A stretch of 64,000 nt of DNA from Pantoea phytobeneficialis. GTDB lineage: Bacteria; Pseudomonadota; Gammaproteobacteria; Enterobacterales; Enterobacteriaceae. The position numbers and the translations under genes are program-made. The stretch lies in assembly GCF_009728735.1 (NCBI RefSeq), contig NZ_CP024636.1, positions 2,791,670-2,855,669 on the forward strand, in the 5' to 3' direction. The notes under the pieces are model-generated. The model had not been told where the DNA came from, searched no databases, and worked only from the letters and a program-made list of their open reading frames with translations. Positions 31,235-40,029 of this stretch are shown here, one piece after another; the stretch's first letter is position 1, and each line of letters begins with the position of its first letter.

Positions 31235-33778
31235 TCATACCAGCGTTTTTAGGCGATATATCCACTCCAGCGCCTGACGTGGCGTCAAGGTATCGGGATC
31301 CAATGCTTCCAGCGCTTCCACTGCCGGTGAGGTGTCCGCTACCAGTAATGGTAACTGAGAACCTTCCACCGTCGAGGCGGCAGTGCTCCCCGACAGCGCT
31401 TCCAGCTCCTTCAACTTGTGACGGGCTCGTTTGATCACTTCTTTCGGTACACCCGCCAGCGCCGCTACGGCAAGGCCATAACTTTTGCTGGCCGCGCCAT
31501 CCTGCACGCTGTGCATAAACGCGATGGTGTCACCGTGTTCCACGGCATCCAGGTGCACGTTGACCACGCCTTCCATTTTTTCCGGTAGCGTTGTCAGCTC
31601 GAAATAGTGGGTGGCGAATAGCGTCATGGCTTTGATACGGTTAGCCAGGCTTTCGGCGCAGGCCCACGCCAGCGACAGACCATCATAGGTTGAAGTGCCG
31701 CGACCGATTTCATCCATCAACACCAGGCTATGCTCGGTGGCGTTATGCAGAATATTGGCCGTTTCGGTCATTTCCACCATAAAGGTAGAACGCCCGGACG
31801 CCAAATCGTCAGCCGCCCCCACGCGGGTAAAGATGCGATCGATAGGGCCGATCACCGTCTCTTCAGCAGGCACGAAGCTGCCGATCCAGGCCATCAGCGC
31901 AATCAATGCCGCCTGACGCATGTAAGTACTTTTACCCCCCATGTTGGGGCCGGTAATAATCAGCATGCGTCGCTGTGCCGACAGCGAAAGCGGGTTGGCG
32001 ATAAAGGGTTCTTTCAGAACCTGCTCCACCACCGGGTGTCGACCTCCCGTGATACGGATCCCCGCTTTCTCCTGAAGCACCGGACGGCAATAGTTGAGGG
32101 TCCAGGCGCGCTCCGCCAGGTTACTCAGTACATCGAGTTCGGCCAGCGCCGCCGCGCTTAATTGCAGGGCTTCAAGATGTGGCAGCAGACGGTCAAACAG
32201 CTCGTCGTACAGGCCTTTTTCCAGTGCCAGCGCTTTCCCTTTTGAGGTCAGCACCTTGTCTTCGTACTCTTTCAGCTCAGGAATGATATAGCGCTCGGCA
32301 TTCTTAAGCGTCTGGCGGCGCACATAATGGATGGGCACCAGATGGCTTTGACCACGGCTAACCTGAATGTAGTAACCATGAATTGCGTTAAAGCCAACTT
32401 TAAGCGTATCCAGCCCCAGTTTTTCCCGCTCACGAATTTCCAGGCGGTCAAGGTAATCGCTGGCACCGTCGGCCAGCGCGCGCCACTCATCCAGTTCGGC
32501 GTTATAACCTGGAGCAATCACCCCGCCATCACGCACCAGAACTGGCGGTGATTCAATAATGGCATTTTCCAGCAATTCGCGCAGTTCGCTGAACTCGCCC
32601 ATCTGGCTACGCAACTGCGTGAGTTGTGGCGCGTTCACTGTTTGCAGTAGGGTATTCAGCTCCGGCAACTGCTGGAAGGCATGGCGCATACGCGCCAGGT
32701 CGCGCGGGCGTGCGGTGCGCAACGCCAGACGGGCAAGGATACGTTCCAGATCACCAATCTGACGTAAAACCGGTTGTAGCTCTTCGCTGTGCGCCTGTAA
32801 TTCCGCAATCGCTTCCTGACGGCGTGCGATGGTGTCGACATCACGCAATGGCATATGTAACCAGCGTTTCAGCATACGACTGCCCATCGGCGTGACGGTT
32901 TTATCCAGCACGGCGGCCAGGGTATTGTCGGTGCCACCGGCGAGATTTTGCGTGATTTCCAGATTGCGACGCGTGGCAGCATCCATGATCACGCTATCCT
33001 GCTGGCGTTCCATACTGAGCGAGCGGATATGCGGCAGTGAGGTGCGTTGGGTATCTTTGACATATTGCAGCAGACATCCCGCCGCGCGCAGCGCCAGATG
33101 CGCCTGTTCAACGCCAAAACCGTTGAGGTCGCGCGTGCCAAATTGTAGGTTTAACTGCTGGCGTGCAGTATCGATTTCATATTCCCAAAGTGGGCGACGA
33201 CGCAGGCCGCGTCGTTGGTCGATAAGCGACATCGCCTGAAAATCTTCGGGATAGAGTAATTCGGCCGGGTTAGTACGCTGCAACTCGGCAGCCATCGTTT
33301 CCTGATCACCGGGTTCGCTCAGGCGAAAACGTCCTGAACTGATATCCAGCGTGGCGTAGCCAAAACCACGCTGGCTCTGGAAAATGGCGGCCAGCAGGTT
33401 GTCCTGACGCTCCTGTAGCAGCGCTTCATCGCTGATGGTTCCTGGGGTGACAATACGTACGACTTTGCGTTCGACCGGACCTTTGCTCAACGCGGGATCG
33501 CCAATTTGCTCGCAAATTGCGACCGATTCTCCTAACTGGACCAGTTTCGCCAGATAACCTTCAACGGCGTGATAGGGGACACCTGCCATCGGAATAGGTT
33601 CGCCTGCTGACGCACCACGTTTGGTGAGAGAGATTTCCAGCAGCTGCGAGGCGCGTTTTGCGTCATCGTAAAAAAGCTCATAAAAATCGCCCATGCGATA
33701 GAACAACAGAATGTCAGGATGATCGGCCTTCAGACGCAGGTATTGCTGCATCATGGGCGTATGGGCGCTGAAGTCCAT
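31235..33778 (-). CDS. mutS: DNA mismatch repair protein MutS
   Basis: 847 residues from the ATG at 33778 ([18 protein letters not shown]), chosen because AAAGGAG lies 8 bases upstream; another ATG at 33796 would add six residues. The mismatch wedge [11 protein letters not shown], the Walker [14 protein letters not shown], the Walker [17 protein letters not shown] and ATHYFELT are intact. It recognises mismatches and recruits MutL. In E. coli mutS and rpoS are separated by ygb genes; here they are convergent neighbours. Confidence 0.97.
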   Translation of the reverse strand: MDFSAHTPMMQQYLRLKADHPDILLFYRMGDFYELFYDDAKRASQLLEISLTKRGASAGEPIPMAGVPYHAVEGYLAKLVQLGESVAICEQIGDPALSKGPVERKVVRIVTPGTISDEALLQERQDNLLAAIFQSQRGFGYATLDISSGRFRLSEPGDQETMAAELQRTNPAELLYPEDFQAMSLIDQRRGLRRRPLWEYEIDTARQQLNLQFGTRDLNGFGVEQAHLALRAAGCLLQYVKDTQRTSLPHIRSLSMERQQDSVIMDAATRRNLEITQNLAGGTDNTLAAVLDKTVTPMGSRMLKRWLHMPLRDVDTIARRQEAIAELQAHSEELQPVLRQIGDLERILARLALRTARPRDLARMRHAFQQLPELNTLLQTVNAPQLTQLRSQMGEFSELRELLENAIIESPPVLVRDGGVIAPGYNAELDEWRALADGASDYLDRLEIREREKLGLDTLKVGFNAIHGYYIQVSRGQSHLVPIHYVRRQTLKNAERYIIPELKEYEDKVLTSKGKALALEKGLYDELFDRLLPHLEALQLSAAALAELDVLSNLAERAWTLNYCRPVLQEKAGIRITGGRHPVVEQVLKEPFIANPLSLSAQRRMLIITGPNMGGKSTYMRQAALIALMAWIGSFVPAEETVIGPIDRIFTRVGAADDLASGRSTFMVEMTETANILHNATEHSLVLMDEIGRGTSTYDGLSLAWACAESLANRIKAMTLFATHYFELTTLPEKMEGVVNVHLDAVEHGDTIAFMHSVQDGAASKSYGLAVAALAGVPKEVIKRARHKLKELEALSGSTAASTVEGSQLPLLVADTSPAVEALEALDPDTLTPRQALEWIYRLKTLV

Positions 33779-34141
33779 TTGCTCTGCTCCTTTCATCTCT
33801 TTCTCACTTTATATTTACTCTTTGATGACCTGCGGCGCATGGTTGCCACAGGGGAAGATGTCGTCATCACGATGGGGCAACAACGAAAGAGGGGATGTTA
33901 CCATTTTTACGGCATCTCCTTCATCCGCCCACGGGCTTTTCGGTTGCCGACCATAACAAATTGCTGTGTCAGGAAAAAATAAAAAAACGGGAAAAGAGTA
34001 AAGTATGGAGATGGGTCGCAAATTTTGTCTGACAGTACGATGGCAGAGATAACTGACGTAAATTTAAGATATTGCCCTGTAAGTCGGGTATCTGAACGAT
34101 TAATATGTGTGCTTTAGTTTCGTCTGGTTTATGGATATCCG
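33779..34141. other. mutS-mltB divergent intergenic region
   Basis: 363 bases. The right half is AT-rich, with an A-tract near 33980. The two open frames of 67-87 codons here show no family resemblance and no convincing RBS. I see no terminator or repeat, and no confident promoter; mutS and mltB must both be transcribed outward from here. Confidence 0.4.
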
Positions 34142-35224
34142 ATGCGTTTTAAGGTTGCTTTTCTCCCGCTTATTGCTCTGCTTGCTGCCTGTAGCAGTAA
34201 GCCTCATACATCTCAGCAGCCCGCTGTTGTTTCTGCCCCGCAGGGGGGCTTTTTACTGGATGCATCCCATGCAAATCAGCCCATGTTTGGCGATTTTGCC
34301 GGTAATCCCGCTGCTGAAAAATTTATTGACGAGATGGTGGCGAAGCATGGTTTTGACCGCCAACAATTGCATGCGGTAATTGGTCAGGCAAAGCGGTTGG
34401 ATTACGTGCTGCGTTTGATGGACCAACAGGCACCAAGCTACACACCACCCACTGGGCCTAACGGTGCCTGGATTCGTTATCGCAATAAATTTATCACCCC
34501 TGATAATGTGCAAAACGGCGTTGCCTTCTGGAATCAATACCAGGATGCGCTGCAACGTGCCCAGCAGGTATATGGCGTGCCGCCGGAAATTATTGTCGGC
34601 ATTATTGGCGTAGAGACGCGCTGGGGCCGGGTAATGGGTAAAACCCGTTTGCTGGATGCGCTGGCAACCCTTTCGTTCAGCTATCCACGCCGTGCAGCCT
34701 ACTTTAGCAGTGAGCTGGAAACCTTCCTGCTGATGGCGCGTACCGAACAGGATGACCCGCTGGATCTCCGTGGTTCTTTTGCCGGGGCGATGGGGTACGG
34801 CCAGTTTATGCCTTCTTCGTATAAGCAGTATGCGGTCGACTTCAACGGCGACGGACATATCAATTTGTGGGATCCGGTTGATGCCATCGGCAGCGTCGCT
34901 AATTACTTCAAAGCGCATGGCTGGCGGGCTGGCGAGACGGTTGCCGTCCCCGCCAGTGGCCAGGCACCTGCACTGGAAAATGGTTTTAAAACCATGTACC
35001 CGGTCAGCATGCTGGCAGCGAGTGGTTTGACGCCTCAAGGTTCGCTTGACGGTAACCAGCAGGCCAGTTTGTTGCGCCTCGATCTCGGCACCAGTTATCA
35101 ATACTGGTACGGGCTGCCCAATTTCTATGTCATAACTCGCTACAATCACAGCACGCATTATGCTATGGCGGTGTGGCAACTGGGTGAAGCTGTCAGCAAA
35201 GCGCGGCAGGGTGCGATATTTTAA
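34142..35224 (+). CDS. mltB: Membrane-bound lytic murein transglycosylase B
   Basis: 360 residues, a lipoprotein: the lipobox LLAACSS gives a lipidated cysteine at 17. The family 3 transglycosylase domain has IVGIIGVETRWGRVMGKTR with the catalytic glutamate, followed by the conserved LATLSFSYPRRAAYF, FAGAMGYGQFMPSSYKQYAVDFNGDG and a C-terminal TRYNHSTHYAMAV. It cleaves peptidoglycan to 1,6-anhydromuropeptides at the outer membrane. In E. coli mltB-pncC-recA are adjacent; here three genes intervene before pncC. Confidence 0.95.
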   Translation: MRFKVAFLPLIALLAACSSKPHTSQQPAVVSAPQGGFLLDASHANQPMFGDFAGNPAAEKFIDEMVAKHGFDRQQLHAVIGQAKRLDYVLRLMDQQAPSYTPPTGPNGAWIRYRNKFITPDNVQNGVAFWNQYQDALQRAQQVYGVPPEIIVGIIGVETRWGRVMGKTRLLDALATLSFSYPRRAAYFSSELETFLLMARTEQDDPLDLRGSFAGAMGYGQFMPSSYKQYAVDFNGDGHINLWDPVDAIGSVANYFKAHGWRAGETVAVPASGQAPALENGFKTMYPVSMLAASGLTPQGSLDGNQQASLLRLDLGTSYQYWYGLPNFYVITRYNHSTHYAMAVWQLGEAVSKARQGAIF

Positions 35225-35252
35225 TGCTGTCCTTACAGTTAGTAAGGAGATA

Positions 35253-35280
35253 AGATGGCGCCCCTTTTGCGGCGCCATCT
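35253..35280 (+). terminator. Hairpin after mltB
   Basis: AGATGGCGCC-CCTTTTGC-GGCGCCATCT, a perfect 10-pair stem starting 28 bases after the mltB stop codon. Only TT follows directly and a T-run occurs later (GACTTTTTCT), so termination is probable but not classic. Confidence 0.6.
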
Positions 35281-35310
35281 TTGCCGCGACTTTTTCTCTG
35301 AGGAGCGCTT

Positions 35311-35649
35311 ATGAATACCTTACCGGCCTGTCCTGAATGTCACGCTGACTATACCTGGCAGGATGGCGAGAAGCTGAACTGTCCATCTTGCGGCCATATC
35401 TGGTCTCTGGGTGCTGACGATGCAGCAACTGGTGGACTGGTGGTGCGCGATGCAAATGGCAACCTGCTGGTGGATGGTGATAGCGTCACCGTTATCAAAG
35501 ATCTGAAAGTCAAAGGTAGCTCTTCAACCCTGAAAATCGGCACGAAAGTTAAAAGCATTCGTCTGGTTGAAGGCGATCACAATATCGATTGTAAAATCGA
35601 TGGTTTTGGGCCGATGAAGCTCAAATCTGAGTTCGTGAAAAAGAACTGA
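35311..35649 (+). CDS. yjdM: PhnA/YjdM family zinc-ribbon protein
   Basis: 112 residues. An N-terminal zinc ribbon, [21 protein letters not shown] (two CxxC knuckles at about 8-11 and 25-28), is followed by the beta-rich PhnA domain ([34 protein letters not shown]). Despite the old name PhnA, phosphonate use is not established for this family. RBS TGAGGAG lies 7 bases before the ATG. It is monocistronic and convergent with the aldolase gene downstream. Confidence 0.9.
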   Translation: MNTLPACPECHADYTWQDGEKLNCPSCGHIWSLGADDAATGGLVVRDANGNLLVDGDSVTVIKDLKVKGSSSTLKIGTKVKSIRLVEGDHNIDCKIDGFGPMKLKSEFVKKN

Positions 35650-35683
35650 TGATCGGACGGCTTAGCGCCGCCCGTATTCCTCT

Positions 35684-36571
35684 TTATGCCAGCAGGCGAT
35701 CGATTTCCGCGCACTGCGCTGCACTCAATTCACCGCCGTAGTTGCGCGAATGACTGGCCATTGACTCAAAACGGCGGGCGACGGCAGTTTTGATAGTAGT
35801 GACAAAATCATCACCAATGGTATAGATCGCCATTAATTGACCGATGCGTTGTTGAATGGTGGTTAACTGGCGCAAATCTCCTGCGCGCCACGCCTGCATT
35901 GCCTGCGCAAACAATTCCGGCACGATATTATTCAGACCTGAAATCACGCCAGCTCCCCCTGCCAGCAGATTAGGCAGCAAGTATTCGTCATACCCCGACA
36001 GCACGGCAAAATCGCTACGGACTTTTCGTGTTTCTTCAATCAGCGCACGATTGTGTGACAGGCAATCGACGGTATCTTTAATCCCGATAAAATTGGGCAA
36101 TTCTGCCGCCAGCTCAGCCACCAGGGTCGGTGTCAGATCGCAACCAGTGCGCGCTGGGAAATTATAGGCGAACCATTTGCCACCCAATTGTCGGTCGAGA
36201 GCTTTAAAGTAGCTCAGCAATTGTTTTTGCGTCTGACCATAGTAATAAGGCGGCAGCACCATCACCGCATCAAAACCGTTTTGCCATGCGCTTTCAGCCA
36301 GTTGCAGCATATCTGGCACGCAGGTACTGGACACGTTCGCGACCATCGTTAATGGCGAGAGCTGGCGGGCTTCGCGCAGCAAACGCAGCCTTTCCTGCTG
36401 GGTGAGCGAAGCAAATTCGCCAATGCTGCCCATTAACAAAATTGTATCAATTCCTGAATCATTGAGCCGGGAAAAGTGGCGACCCAGGGCATCAACATCC
36501 ACGTTACCGTGGCTATCAAAAGGGGTTACCGACGGACACCAGACACCAGCCAGTGCAGGTTGTGTAGCCAT
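35684..36571 (-). CDS. Dihydrodipicolinate synthase/N-acetylneuraminate lyase family aldolase
   Basis: 295 residues, full length for this class I aldolase family. The Schiff-base lysine is in FIGIKDTVD (about 166), the proton-shuttle tyrosine in WFAYNFPARTG and the substrate carboxylate motif is MGSIGEFASLT, where DapA has GTTGE. This, and the absence of lysine-pathway neighbours, suggests a keto-acid aldolase or lyase rather than the essential DapA. The substrate cannot be named. It is divergent from tam with a 167-base gap that contains a short palindrome possibly acting as operator. It is part of an accessory group inserted between mltB and pncC relative to E. coli. Confidence 0.85.
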   Translation of the reverse strand: MATQPALAGVWCPSVTPFDSHGNVDVDALGRHFSRLNDSGIDTILLMGSIGEFASLTQQERLRLLREARQLSPLTMVANVSSTCVPDMLQLAESAWQNGFDAVMVLPPYYYGQTQKQLLSYFKALDRQLGGKWFAYNFPARTGCDLTPTLVAELAAELPNFIGIKDTVDCLSHNRALIEETRKVRSDFAVLSGYDEYLLPNLLAGGAGVISGLNNIVPELFAQAMQAWRAGDLRQLTTIQQRIGQLMAIYTIGDDFVTTIKTAVARRFESMASHSRNYGGELSAAQCAEIDRLLA

Positions 36572-36597
36572 AGCAAACTCCTTGTTATGAAAAAATG

Positions 36598-36608
36598 AAA
36601 CGTCGTTT
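36598..36608. promoter_or_regulatory. Candidate operator palindrome ahead of the aldolase gene
   Basis: AAACGTCGTTT, an 11-base odd palindrome in a wider GAAACGTCGTTTTA context, 27 bases upstream of the aldolase start codon. It resembles sites of GntR/LacI-type repressors in form only; no regulator gene is adjacent. Confidence 0.25.
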
Positions 36609-36738
36609 TAACTTAATGCCCATTGTCATGACTGACCAGACCCTGATGTTAAAAAAGGTGAGATACCGCACTTTTCCTCCCTGCAAAGTGGAAAAAGCGG
36701 GTAGTGTTTGGTTCTTCGGGTAAAACAGGAGCGTTCAA

Positions 36739-37515
36739 ATGCAAGACTGGAATCCACAGCTGTATCGGCAGTTTGAATCAGAAAGGACTCGGCCAGCCCG
36801 CGAGTTGCTGACACGGATTGCAACCCCTGATGTGCGCTATGCCACGGATTTGGGGTGTGGGCCGGGTAACAGTACTGAATTGTTGGCACAGGCATGGCCG
36901 GAAGCGATCGTCACCGGCATCGACAGTTCAGAGGCCATGTTGGAGCAGGCACGCGAGCGCCTTCCGGATTGCCGTTTTGCGCAGGCTGATATTCGTCATT
37001 GGCAGGCGGAGCAACCGCAGCAGGTGATTTACGCCAACGCCTCATTGCAATGGTTGGGCGATCACCAGACTTTGCTGCCGCATCTGGTCAGTCAGCTCGA
37101 TATCGGTGGTTCTCTGGCGATTCAGATGCCTGATAACCTTGAGGAACCCTCACATCGCCTGATGCGTGAAGTGGCGGCGACTGAGCGTTGGCGAACTCAT
37201 ATTTCGCCCCAGGCTGCCGATCGTAAACGCTTACTTACCACCGAACAATATTATGATTTGCTGAACGATGCTGGCTGTGAGGTTGATATCTGGCGCACCA
37301 CTTATTACCACGTTATGTCCGATGCGCAGGCCATCATTACCTGGTTGCGTGCAACGGGATTGCGTCCTTTCCTCGCTGGTTTGGATGAAAGCCAGCAAAA
37401 GGCCTTTTTAGCGGAATATCATCAGCGATTAATTCCTGCTTATCTGAGCCGTAGCAATGGCAAGGTTTTGCTGGCTTTCCCGCGTCTTTTTATGGTGGCG
37501 ATGAAAACCCGCTGA
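36739..37515 (+). CDS. tam: Trans-aconitate 2-methyltransferase
   Basis: 258 residues. SAM motif I is ATDLGCGPGNSTELLAQ; motif II is VTGIDSSEAML; ANASLQWLGDH and LAIQMPDNLEEPSH are conserved in Tam, as is the C-terminal EVDIWRTTYYHVM. It methylates trans-aconitate to relieve inhibition of aconitase and isocitrate metabolism. CAGGAG lies 7 bases before the ATG. In E. coli tam is elsewhere on the chromosome, so its position here is lineage-specific. Confidence 0.93.
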   Translation: MQDWNPQLYRQFESERTRPARELLTRIATPDVRYATDLGCGPGNSTELLAQAWPEAIVTGIDSSEAMLEQARERLPDCRFAQADIRHWQAEQPQQVIYANASLQWLGDHQTLLPHLVSQLDIGGSLAIQMPDNLEEPSHRLMREVAATERWRTHISPQAADRKRLLTTEQYYDLLNDAGCEVDIWRTTYYHVMSDAQAIITWLRATGLRPFLAGLDESQQKAFLAEYHQRLIPAYLSRSNGKVLLAFPRLFMVAMKTR

Positions 37516-37615
37516 AACTTGTGGAAGCCCGCGCGCAAAACGCGACATCAGGGTTGAAAAGGGTCCTTCGCTGCACCATTTCCTGTTAACGTGAGCGCCA
37601 GATAAGGAGAAGGCG

Positions 37616-38110
37616 ATGAACGATGCACAGTTACAACAGTTGAGTCGTCACATTGGCGAACAGCTGAAAATGCGCAAGGCAACCATTACTGCGGCGGAGT
37701 CCTGTACTGGCGGCTGGATTGCAAAAGTATTTACCGATATCAGCGGCAGTTCTGCCTGGTTTGAACGCAGTTTCGTTACCTACAGCAACGAGGCTAAACA
37801 GCAGATGGTTGGCGTGCAGGCCAGCACGCTGGCGCAGTTTGGTGCGGTGAGTGAGCAAACGGTGCGCGAGATGGCCGCAGGGGCCGCGAAAGAAGCAGCG
37901 GCGGAGTATGCCATTGCCGTCAGCGGTATTGCAGGGCCGGATGGCGGCACGCCGGATAAGCCGGTTGGCACCGTCTGGTTTGGCTTTGCCGGACCGGAAG
38001 GGCGCGTAGTGGCGCAGTGCCAACGCTTTGATGGCGACCGTGATGCAGTGCGGCGTCAATCCGTCGCCTGGGCGTTGCAAACGTTGCATGATGAATTTCT
38101 GACAAATTAA
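37616..38110 (+). CDS. pncC: Nicotinamide-nucleotide amidohydrolase PncC
   Basis: 164 residues, the stand-alone CinA C-terminal domain. Motifs: TAAESCTGGWIAK (catalytic serine), GSSAWFERSFVTYSNEAK and AVSGIAGPDGGTPDKPVGTVW. It deamidates NMN to nicotinate mononucleotide in pyridine nucleotide salvage. RBS AAGGAGA. It directly precedes the recA control region, as in E. coli. Confidence 0.96.
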   Translation: MNDAQLQQLSRHIGEQLKMRKATITAAESCTGGWIAKVFTDISGSSAWFERSFVTYSNEAKQQMVGVQASTLAQFGAVSEQTVREMAAGAAKEAAAEYAIAVSGIAGPDGGTPDKPVGTVWFGFAGPEGRVVAQCQRFDGDRDAVRRQSVAWALQTLHDEFLTN

Positions 38111-38112
38111 AC

Positions 38113-38140
38113 TTGATACTGTATGACTGTACAGTATAAT
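38113..38140 (+). promoter_or_regulatory. recA promoter with LexA (SOS) box
   Basis: -35 TTGATA (38113-38118) and -10 TATAAT (38135-38140), spacer 16. The LexA box TACTGTATGACTGTACAGTA (38117-38136) fits CTGT-N8-ACAG perfectly and lies across the spacer and both hexamers, so LexA binding would block RNA polymerase. This is the same layout as E. coli recA. Confidence 0.95.
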
Positions 38141-38206
38141 TACCGGCAACAGAACGCGAGCTGGCATACAGAAATGCCTGCTTACCCGGCATGATTAGGA
38201 GTGGAA

Positions 38207-39277
38207 ATGGCGATTGACGAAAACAAACAGAAGGCTTTAGCTGCCGCGCTGGGCCAGATTGAGAAACAATTTGGTAAAGGCTCCATCATGCGCCTGGGTG
38301 AAGACCGCTCGATGGACGTTGAAACCATCTCCACCGGTTCTCTGTCACTGGATATCGCACTGGGTGCGGGTGGCTTGCCAATGGGCCGTATCGTCGAGAT
38401 TTATGGCCCGGAATCTTCAGGTAAAACCACGCTGACCTTGCAGGTGATTGCCGCAGCACAGCGCAAGGGTAAAACCTGTGCCTTTATCGACGCTGAACAT
38501 GCGCTGGATCCGGTTTACGCGAAAAAACTGGGTGTTGATATCGATAACCTGCTGTGTTCTCAGCCGGATACCGGTGAGCAGGCGCTGGAAATTTGTGACG
38601 CGCTGGCGCGTTCCGGTGCGGTCGATGTCATCATTGTTGACTCCGTTGCTGCGCTGACGCCGAAAGCCGAAATTGAAGGCGAGATTGGTGACTCCCATAT
38701 GGGTCTGGCTGCACGAATGATGAGCCAGGCGATGCGTAAGCTGGCCGGTAACCTGAAGCAGTCCAACACGCTGCTGATTTTCATTAACCAGATTCGTATG
38801 AAAATTGGTGTGATGTTCGGTAACCCGGAAACCACCACCGGTGGTAACGCACTGAAATTCTATGCTTCCGTACGTCTCGATATTCGCCGCATCGGTGCCA
38901 TTAAAGAAGGTGACGAGGTCGTGGGTAGCGAAACGCGCGTGAAAGTGGTGAAAAACAAAGTTGCGGCACCGTTCAAACAGGCTGAGTTCCAGATTATGTA
39001 CGGTGAAGGCATCAATACCTTCGGTGAACTGGTCGATCTGGGCGTGAAGCACAAGCTGGTTGAAAAAGCGGGTGCCTGGTACAGCTATAACGGCGACAAG
39101 ATTGGTCAGGGTAAAGCCAACGCGACCAACTTCCTGAAAGAGAACCCGGCGATTGCCAATGAAATCGATCAGAAGCTGCGCGATATGCTGCTGACCGGTG
39201 CAACCGCCACTGGTGCTGCTGCGGATGTTTCCGCTGACGACTACGAAGAAGCCAGCGAAACCAACGAAGATTTTTGA
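38207..39277 (+). CDS. recA: Recombinase RecA
   Basis: 356 residues from the ATG at 38207 ([21 protein letters not shown]), with TAGGAG 6-11 bases upstream; a GTG two codons earlier is open but not used in the family. Walker A is GPESSGKTT, the MAW/L2 region [14 protein letters not shown] is intact and the acidic C-tail ([13 protein letters not shown]) is typical. It forms filaments on single-stranded DNA for strand exchange and triggers LexA self-cleavage. It is followed by a terminator and recX. Confidence 0.99.
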   Translation: MAIDENKQKALAAALGQIEKQFGKGSIMRLGEDRSMDVETISTGSLSLDIALGAGGLPMGRIVEIYGPESSGKTTLTLQVIAAAQRKGKTCAFIDAEHALDPVYAKKLGVDIDNLLCSQPDTGEQALEICDALARSGAVDVIIVDSVAALTPKAEIEGEIGDSHMGLAARMMSQAMRKLAGNLKQSNTLLIFINQIRMKIGVMFGNPETTTGGNALKFYASVRLDIRRIGAIKEGDEVVGSETRVKVVKNKVAAPFKQAEFQIMYGEGINTFGELVDLGVKHKLVEKAGAWYSYNGDKIGQGKANATNFLKENPAIANEIDQKLRDMLLTGATATGAAADVSADDYEEASETNEDF

Positions 39278-39284
39278 TACCTCA

Positions 39285-39315
39285 ACGGGAGCGTTCTGCT
39301 CCCGTTTTGTTTTTC
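39285..39315 (+). terminator. Intrinsic terminator between recA and recX
   Basis: ACGGGAGC-GTTCT-GCTCCCGT then TTTGTTTTTC. It sits 7 bases beyond the recA stop codon. In E. coli recX is expressed by read-through of such a terminator, which would keep RecX low relative to RecA. Confidence 0.9.
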
Positions 39316-39383
39316 CCCGCCAGCACTTTCCCTCTTTGAATTCTTGCTTTACCCTGCGCCACTGTCTGAACAAGGTAGATCAT

Positions 39384-39893
39384 ATGTCATCATCACCGAC
39401 ACCCGCGCCAACGTTTTCCCGCTTACTGGATCGTGCGATGCGTATCCTGTCTCAGCGTGATCACAGCCGTGAAGAGCTGAAGGGAAAACTACAACTTTCC
39501 AATCAGCGCTCAGCCTGGATGAAGCAGGAAGCGGTCGAACCGATCCCGGATGAACTGCTGGATCAGGTGGTTGATTGGTGTCAGCAAAACGGTTGGTTAA
39601 ACGATCAACGTTTCACGGAGCGTTTTATCCTGAGCCGCAGTCGCAAAGGTTATGGCCCACAACGTATCCGTATGGAGCTGCAACAAAAGGGCATCGCGCG
39701 CGATGAAATTGACCAGGCGCTGTTTGATACTGAGGTCAACTGGGTGGCGTGCGCCGCTAACCTGGCAACGCGCAAGTTTGGCGATCCGTTACCAAAAGAC
39801 TGGGCAGGGAAGAGCAAGGTCCAGCGTTTTTTGATGACAAAAGGCTTTTTGATGGAAGATATTCAGGCCATTTTCAGAAATTTTGATGACTGA
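39384..39893 (+). CDS. recX: RecA regulatory protein RecX
   Basis: 169 residues from the ATG at 39384 (MSSSPTPAPTFSRLLDRAM). Upstream codons run into the recA gene and terminator and are not family-like. RecX signatures: RILSQRDHSREELKGKL, VVDWCQQNGWLNDQRFTERFI, GYGPQRIRMELQQKGI; three tandem three-helix repeats are expected from the family. It limits RecA filament growth. No separate promoter is obvious, so expression likely depends on read-through from recA. Confidence 0.94.
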   Translation: MSSSPTPAPTFSRLLDRAMRILSQRDHSREELKGKLQLSNQRSAWMKQEAVEPIPDELLDQVVDWCQQNGWLNDQRFTERFILSRSRKGYGPQRIRMELQQKGIARDEIDQALFDTEVNWVACAANLATRKFGDPLPKDWAGKSKVQRFLMTKGFLMEDIQAIFRNFDD

Positions 39894-40029
39894 AAGGCGA
39901 TGGGATTTTACTTCCCACTGAAGAAAATTTATCTTATTCCCACTTTTTGTTCCTCAGTCAGCGGTGGGTCGGGCGCATGCGGCTTGCCAGACGAAAGGGA
40001 ACGTTCGTTAGCGTGATTCCAGGAAATTT

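Noticed and set aside
33719..33982. 87-codon open frame in the mutS-mltB gap
   Set aside because: It overlaps the mutS start, lacks an RBS and any recognisable domain; probably chance.
35684..36571. Calling the aldolase the housekeeping dapA
   Set aside because: The MGSIGEFASLT loop and the neighbourhood differ from E. coli DapA; only the superfamily can be supported.
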